A DNA stretch of 64,000 nt from Martelella sp. AD-3 (GTDB lineage: Bacteria; Pseudomonadota; Alphaproteobacteria; Rhizobiales; Rhizobiaceae), in NCBI RefSeq assembly GCF_001578105.1, contig NZ_CP014275.1, positions 2,728,001-2,792,000 of the forward strand, given 5' to 3'. The notes beneath the pieces are model-generated. The model made no database searches. It was given only the letters and a program-made list of their open reading frames with translations, and was not told the origin of the DNA. The position numbers and the translations under genes were made by a program. Below are positions 58,529-64,000 of the stretch, piece after piece. Numbering within the stretch: the first letter of the stretch is position 1; every line of letters begins with the position of its first letter.

Positions 58529-59744
58529 GATGCTGACGCCTGAAACCGAGGCGGAAGCCGCCGGCATCATCGCCCGCCATTTCGAGACGGGCGTGCCGCT
58601 TGCCCTTTGCGGCGGCAATACCCGGTCCGGCTTCGGCAATCCGCAGAGGGCCGAAACCACGCTTTCGTCTTCCGCGCTTTCCGGCATCGTCTCCTACGAG
58701 CCCTCGGAAATGGTGATGACGGCGCGGGCCGGCACGCCGCTTGCAGAAATCGAGGCGGCGCTCAGGGCAAACGGCCAGTTCCTCGCCTTCGAGCCGATGG
58801 ACCATCGCGGCATCATGAATACCGAGGGCACGCCGACGATCGGCGGCGTGTTCGCCGCCAATGTCTCCGGTCCTCGCCGCTTCGCGCTTGCGGGGGCTGC
58901 CCGCGACCATCTGCTGGGCGCGCGTTTCATCAATGGCAAGGGCGAGGCGATCAAGGCCGGCGGCCGGGTGATGAAGAATGTGACGGGGCTTGATCTTGCC
59001 CGACTGATGGCGGGCTCGCACGGCACGCTCGGCTTCCTGACGGAAGTGACCTTCAAGGTGCTGCCGGCGCCGAAGGCGGCGACCACCATCGTCGTCTCCG
59101 ACCTGACCGATGACGACGCCATCGCGCTGATGGCGGCCGCCATGGCGCTGCCTCTGGAGGTTTCGGGCGCGGCCCACCTGCCCTACAGCGTACGAAACGC
59201 CTTCCTGTCCGGCGCGCTCGAAGGCGACAGTGTCACCTGCCTCAGGCTTGAGGGCCTGCCGGAATCGGTTGCCGTCCGCGCCGAAAAACTGAAGGATTAT
59301 GCCGGCGCGATCGGTCCCGTCGCCGAACTGGACGGCGTGAAGACGGGAACGCTCTGGCGCGAGATTCGCGACGCCGCGCCCTATGCGGAAAAATCGCTGC
59401 GTCCGCTCTGGCGCGTCAGCATCGCGCCGTCGGAGGCCGCGAAGCTTGTTGCCGACATCCGCCTGGAGGCGGCCGTGGACGCGCTCTACGACTGGCAGGG
59501 CGGACTGGTCTGGATGCGCATGGACGGCGCGCCGGAACCGGGCCGGCTCAGGGCGCTGATCAAGGCCCATGGCGGCGGACATGCGACCCTGATGCGGGCA
59601 GACCCGGTCGCGCGCGCGCTGGTCCCCGCCTTCGAACCGCAGCCGCCCGCGATCGCGGCCCTTGCAGCGCGGATCAAGCAGAAACTCGACCCGAAGGGGA
59701 TATTCAGCCCCGGAAAGATGGCGAAAGAGGAGATGGCAGCATGA
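58521..59744 (+). CDS. glcE: glycolate oxidase subunit GlcE
   Basis: 407 residues, an FAD-binding type-2 protein shorter and more divergent than GlcD (CGGNTRSGFGNPQ, TPTIGGVFAANVSGPRR). The start ATG 58521 overlaps the glcD stop. Required for glycolate oxidation to glyoxylate together with GlcD and GlcF. Confidence 0.92.
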   Translation: MTEMLTPETEAEAAGIIARHFETGVPLALCGGNTRSGFGNPQRAETTLSSSALSGIVSYEPSEMVMTARAGTPLAEIEAALRANGQFLAFEPMDHRGIMNTEGTPTIGGVFAANVSGPRRFALAGAARDHLLGARFINGKGEAIKAGGRVMKNVTGLDLARLMAGSHGTLGFLTEVTFKVLPAPKAATTIVVSDLTDDDAIALMAAAMALPLEVSGAAHLPYSVRNAFLSGALEGDSVTCLRLEGLPESVAVRAEKLKDYAGAIGPVAELDGVKTGTLWREIRDAAPYAEKSLRPLWRVSIAPSEAAKLVADIRLEAAVDALYDWQGGLVWMRMDGAPEPGRLRALIKAHGGGHATLMRADPVARALVPAFEPQPPAIAALAARIKQKLDPKGIFSPGKMAKEEMAA

Positions 59745-60118
59745 GCGACCCGCAAACGACACCGCCCAAGCGCTTCGGCGACGGATGGATGGACCCGACG
59801 AGGAACAACGTCATCCTCATCTATATTCTCTATCTCGTCAGCTGCGTGATCTTCATTGCCGGCGTCATCGGCCTGATCTCGGCCTATATGAACCGCGACA
59901 AGGCCGAGGACTGGCTGAAGACGCATTACACCTGGGCGATCCGCACTTTCTGGATCGCGCTGCTCTTCTCGGCCATTTCCTTCGTGCTGACCTTCGTGAT
60001 CATCGGCGTGTTCGGTTTCCTGGCCACCGCCGTCTGGGTCATCGTCCGCGTGATCATCGGCCTCCAGAAGGTCAACCGTTCGGAGCCGATCGAGCGCCCG
60101 CAAAGCTGGCTGGTTTAG
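59741..60118 (+). CDS. DUF4870-like membrane protein inserted in the glc operon
   Basis: 125 residues, about three transmembrane segments, FGDGWMDPTRNNVILIYILYLVSC and a terminal IIGLQKVNRSEPIERPQSWLV. It resembles DUF4870/TIC20-type proteins. It overlaps glcE by four bases and is 9 bp before glcF, so it is cotranslated with the glycolate oxidase genes. A link to glycolate is inferred from position alone. Confidence 0.75.
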   Translation: MSDPQTTPPKRFGDGWMDPTRNNVILIYILYLVSCVIFIAGVIGLISAYMNRDKAEDWLKTHYTWAIRTFWIALLFSAISFVLTFVIIGVFGFLATAVWVIVRVIIGLQKVNRSEPIERPQSWLV

Positions 60119-60127
60119 GCGCATCCC

Positions 60128-61444
60128 ATGCAGACCCGCTTCTCCCCCGAGCAGCTTGCCGATCCCAAGGTCGCCGAAGCCGAATCCATCCTGCGCAAAT
60201 GCGTGCATTGCGGTTTCTGCACGGCTACATGCCCGACCTATGTAACGCTCGGCAACGAGCTCGACAGCCCGCGCGGGCGCATCTACCTGATCAAGGACAT
60301 GCTGGAAAACGGGCGGCCGGCGGATGAGGAAGTCGTCACCCATATCGACCGCTGTCTCTCCTGCCTGTCATGCGTGACCACCTGTCCCTCGGGCGTCGAC
60401 TACATGCACCTCGTCGACCATGCCCGCGTCCATATCGAGAAGACCTACAGGCGCCCCTTCATGAACCGCGTCACCCGCGCGGTTCTGGCGGCAGTGCTGC
60501 CCTATCCGGCCCGTTTTCGTGCGGCCCTTTCGCTGGCGCGGCTGGGGCGGCCCTTTGCCGGCCTTTTCGGCTCGTTTGCCGCGCTCAAGCCCTTCGAGGC
60601 GATGCTGAAACTCGCGCCTTCGCGCCTGCCCGCGGCCTCTCCCGTCTCGAAACCCGCGACCCATGCCGCGACCGTGGAGAAACGCGGCCGTGTGGCGCTT
60701 CTGACCGGCTGCGCCCAATCGGTGCTCGACCCCGCGATCAATGAGGCGACCGTCCGCCTTCTGACGCGGCTCGGCGTCGAGGTGGTGGTGCCGGAGGGCG
60801 AAGGCTGTTGCGGCTCACTGGTCCACCATATGGGCCGCGAGGAACAGGCGCTTGCCGAGGCGCGCAGGAATGTCGACGTCTGGACGCGGGAGATCGAGAA
60901 CGGCGGGCTCGACGCCGTCATCATCACCGCCTCCGGCTGCGGCACGACGATCAAGGATTACGGCCACATGCTGCGGCATGATCCGGCCTATGCGGAAAAG
61001 GCCGCCAGGGTCTCAGCGATCGCCAGGGACATCACCGAATATCTGGCGGGACTCGACCTTCCCGAGCAGAAGCGCCAGGGCATCACCGTCGCCTATCACT
61101 CCGCCTGCTCCATGCAGCACGGCCAGCAGATCAAGGCGGCACCGAAACTGCTTCTGGAGGAGGCGGGCTTTGCCGTCAAGGAACCGGCCGAGGGGCATCT
61201 GTGTTGCGGATCGGCCGGGACCTACAACATCATGCAGCCGGAGATTTCGGCGAAGCTGAAGGCCCGCAAGGTGAAGAACATCGAGGCGACGAGGCCCGAC
61301 ATCATCGCCACCGGCAATATCGGCTGCATCACCCAGATCGCCTCCGGGACCGCCGTTCCGATCCTGCACACCGTGGAACTCATCGACTGGGCCTATGGCG
61401 GAGAGAAGCCGGACAAGCTGAAGGGCATGAAGCTCTCCGCCTGA
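60128..61444 (+). CDS. glcF: glycolate oxidase iron-sulfur subunit GlcF
   Basis: 438 residues. Two 4Fe-4S sites: Cys25, 28, 31, 35 and Cys76, 79, 82, 86. Two CCG domains follow (EGCCGSLVHH near 225, GHLCCGSAGTYN near 360). It passes electrons to the quinone pool. Last plus-strand gene of the glc operon. Confidence 0.95.
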   Translation: MQTRFSPEQLADPKVAEAESILRKCVHCGFCTATCPTYVTLGNELDSPRGRIYLIKDMLENGRPADEEVVTHIDRCLSCLSCVTTCPSGVDYMHLVDHARVHIEKTYRRPFMNRVTRAVLAAVLPYPARFRAALSLARLGRPFAGLFGSFAALKPFEAMLKLAPSRLPAASPVSKPATHAATVEKRGRVALLTGCAQSVLDPAINEATVRLLTRLGVEVVVPEGEGCCGSLVHHMGREEQALAEARRNVDVWTREIENGGLDAVIITASGCGTTIKDYGHMLRHDPAYAEKAARVSAIARDITEYLAGLDLPEQKRQGITVAYHSACSMQHGQQIKAAPKLLLEEAGFAVKEPAEGHLCCGSAGTYNIMQPEISAKLKARKVKNIEATRPDIIATGNIGCITQIASGTAVPILHTVELIDWAYGGEKPDKLKGMKLSA

Positions 61445-61453
61445 GGCGGCAGA

Positions 61454-61819
61454 TCACCGCTGCCCGGACGACATCTGGCCGACGATCCAGCGGTCGAGCA
61501 CCGCGACGACATAGGCAATCTCGCCCTCGTCGAGCGGTCGACCCTTCTCGATGCCGTGCCACTTCATCAGGCATCCCCGGCAGCAGGTCGCCGTTGCATG
61601 CTGGGCGAGGAAGGCCGGGTGACCGCGCATCGGCGTCTGCTTCCCGTCATTGGCCGGTTCGGCCGGCGCAAGGCGCGCGCGGATGAAATCCTCGGCATGG
61701 GCATTGACCTCTGCCCTGCCCTTTGACGCGGCATAGGCCCGGTCCTTCTCGGACAATGAAAAGCGGCTTCGGAATTTCGACCGCGACAGCCGGTCGAAAA
61801 GCGGATCGAGGTCAGCCAT
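61454..61819 (-). CDS. DUF4186 domain protein
   Basis: 121 residues with the DUF4186 pattern FLAQHATATCCRGCLMKWHGIEKGRPL and a C-terminal VLDRWIV. The Cys-Cys-x-x-Cys motif may bind metal. Function unknown. It is 8 bp after the ABC ATPase and same strand, so the two are likely one transcript. Its stop is 9 bp from the convergent glcF. Confidence 0.85.
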   Translation of the reverse strand: MADLDPLFDRLSRSKFRSRFSLSEKDRAYAASKGRAEVNAHAEDFIRARLAPAEPANDGKQTPMRGHPAFLAQHATATCCRGCLMKWHGIEKGRPLDEGEIAYVVAVLDRWIVGQMSSGQR

Positions 61820-61827
61820 TCCGCCTC

Positions 61828-62895
<1,068 letters not shown>

Positions 62896-63014
62896 TGTTC
62901 TTCTAACCTCCGGGGCGGACGCGTTTGCGATCCGCCTTACCGTATTTCCGCCGGGGATGAAATTGCCTGGCGCACACGGCAGGCCGAAACCGAGACGTTT
63001 TTTTCGCATGATCA

Positions 63015-63040
63015 GGAACCAATCGGCGCATTAGAACGTT
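63015..63040 (+). promoter_or_regulatory. orphan EcfG-type promoter
   Basis: GGAAC (63015-63019), 17 bp, CGTT (63037-63040) on the plus strand. No gene follows in the plus direction before the convergent hydrolase. It ends 63 bp before a strong hairpin. Confidence 0.55.
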
Positions 63041-63103
63041 TGAAAAGTCTCCAGATAAGCCGCGTCCCGATAAATGCGGCAGTCTGGGACAGGGTGCGAC
63101 CCG

Positions 63104-63130
63104 CCCCGGCACAGGCAATCTGTGCCGGGG
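63104..63130 (+). other. 10-bp hairpin downstream of the orphan EcfG promoter
   Basis: CCCCGGCACA/TGTGCCGGGG with a 7-base loop. No T tract. With the promoter at 63015 it could end a transcript of about 80-90 bases. Confidence 0.5.
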
Positions 63131-63246
63131 ATGTCCCGTTCACGATGCCGCTCGGCGCATCCGTGCCAGTCATGCGGCATTTGCCAGCCATAGGACCTGA
63201 GGCATTGTCGCGGAGGTCAGATGTTTCCAGCCGACCGCGACATACT

Positions 63247-64000
63247 TTATGGCGCTGTTGCGGCGCGCACCCCGTCGCTTCCCGCCGTCCCTTCGGCGAG
63301 CCACGCGCCAAGCGCCGCATTGACCGCGTCGGCCTGCTCGATCGGCGCGTTGTGGCCGGCCTCGGGGATCATGGTCAGGCGCGATCGGGCCGAAATCGCA
63401 TGCATTTCCCGCGACAATTCCGGCGGCGTCACCGTATCCCGTTCGCCGCAGATGATGGTGACCGGGCCCTGATAGGCGGCAAGCGCGGAACGTCCGTCCT
63501 TTCGGGCGATAATGGCCGCCTGCTGGGAGAAGAATGTGTCCATCCCCATATCGACGCCCATGGCCACGAGATCGTCCATCAACGCAGGCGACACATTGTC
63601 CGGACGGAAGCAACACGCTTCGAGGCTCGCACGATAGGCTCGCGCCATGCCGACCTGACGAGCCGCGATCATCGCGGCGCGACGCTCTACCGTGCGGCGC
63701 GCATTCTCGGGCTGGGCCGAGGTCGCGATCATCGCGACGCCGACAATCCGTTCCGCATGTGTCGCCAGAAGACGGCAAAGGATGTAACCGCCCATCGACC
63801 AGCCTGCCACATGCACCTTCTCGGGAAGCCGGCGGGCAATGATCTCCGCCATTTCGGCGATGCTTTGCGCCGCAAAATGCTCTTCCGGCACGATCACCTC
63901 ATGACCGAGCGCCTCCAGAAACGGAATCTGCAACTGCCAGACCCTGCGATCGCACTGGAGGCCGGGGATCAGCATCACCGGCTGTTTTTCTCCCGCGCTC
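63247..64000 (-). CDS. alpha/beta hydrolase, 5' end beyond window
   Basis: Over 245 residues of an alpha/beta hydrolase. The nucleophile elbow is GWSMGGYIL, the Asp and His are near the C-terminus (ICGERDTVT, PEAGHNAPIEQ). The frame continues without a stop past the window's right edge, with residues SAGEKQPVMLIPGLQCD before the first possible start, so the true start is outside. The substrate is unknown. Confidence 0.85.
   Translation of the reverse strand, partial: SAGEKQPVMLIPGLQCDRRVWQLQIPFLEALGHEVIVPEEHFAAQSIAEMAEIIARRLPEKVHVAGWSMGGYILCRLLATHAERIVGVAMIATSAQPENARRTVERRAAMIAARQVGMARAYRASLEACCFRPDNVSPALMDDLVAMGVDMGMDTFFSQQAAIIARKDGRSALAAYQGPVTIICGERDTVTPPELSREMHAISARSRLTMIPEAGHNAPIEQADAVNAALGAWLAEGTAGSDGVRAATAP

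Noticed and set aside
56072..58687. 871-aa minus-strand ORF
   Set aside because: Only its last 297 residues are a LysR protein; the rest mirrors glcD.
63074..63193. 39-aa Cys-rich plus-strand ORF after the orphan EcfG promoter
   Set aside because: No ribosome binding site, its codons cross the GC hairpin, and composition is unlike a gene.

Overview
The window reads as a chromosomal segment of a high-G+C alphaproteobacterium of the Rhizobiaceae/Hyphomicrobiales type. The evidence is gene order: sppA-ihfB-lapA; lptC-lptA-lptB-rpoN-hpf-ptsN; divergent hrcA-grpE and rph-rdgB-hemW; CIRCE-groES-groEL; hisS with hisG-hisZ; divergent oxyR-katA; rsmE-gshA; and glcD-glcE-glcF. Promoter-like GGAAC-N16/17-CGTT sites, typical of the alphaproteobacterial general-stress sigma factor EcfG, also recur. 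The genus cannot be fixed from sequence alone. No tRNA, rRNA, CRISPR array, prophage or insertion sequence was seen.

Layout. 1-8.1 kb: a truncated rRNA-type methyltransferase, lapA, ihfB and sppA on the minus strand, then the LPS-export and nitrogen/PTS cluster (lptCAB, rpoN, hpf, ptsN) on the plus strand. 8.1-14 kb: a run of palindromic intergenic repeats, the heat-shock pair hrcA-grpE, then rph, a VOC protein, rdgB and hemW. 14-26 kb: mnmA, an amidase, wrbA, a CinA-like protein, a universal stress protein, gpt, rarA, a DegP-like protease, two LprI-like secreted paralogs and ilvD. 26-33 kb: a small HicB/HicA-type pair, msrPQ, a P-loop kinase-like protein, DUF817, ribF, a HAD phosphatase and chrA. 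33-43 kb: groESL with CIRCE, a porin-like protein, a DUF892 ferritin-like protein, a GST, hisG-hisZ and hisS. 43-54 kb: a LysR/YeiH pair, tag, a lipid A oxidase-like outer membrane protein, a bactofilin-like membrane protein, oxyR/katA, a LysR regulator, a DUF1127 protein and gshA. 54-64 kb: rsmE, a Nudix protein, a DUF1328 peptide, the LysR-glcDEF glycolate oxidase locus, an ABC ATPase with DUF4186, and a truncated alpha/beta hydrolase.

How it works together. Most genes are core housekeeping: translation and RNA maturation (mnmA, rsmE, rph, hisS, hpf), envelope biogenesis (lpt, amidase, DegP-like), protein folding, oxidative-stress defence (oxyR-katA, msrPQ, gshA, wrbA) and carbon metabolism (glc). 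The less ordinary layer is small and mostly stress related. Four EcfG-type promoters stand in front of tiny or accessory genes (a 115-aa membrane protein, a 68-aa membrane protein, DUF892 and DUF1328). A fifth stands in front of no recognisable gene and may drive a small RNA.

Other points worth a look: hemW appears to lack any ATG, GTG or TTG start that would keep its radical-SAM cysteines. An exact 88-bp tandem duplication covers the groEL stop codon and 3' UTR. hisS carries an AT-rich internal block with foreign-looking codon use. An unannotatably short 33-aa membrane protein ORF with a strong ribosome binding site lies at 40620-40721. I did not find a clearly new multi-gene defence or metabolic system; the best candidates for undescribed biology are the small EcfG-linked genes and the orphan EcfG promoter/hairpin.
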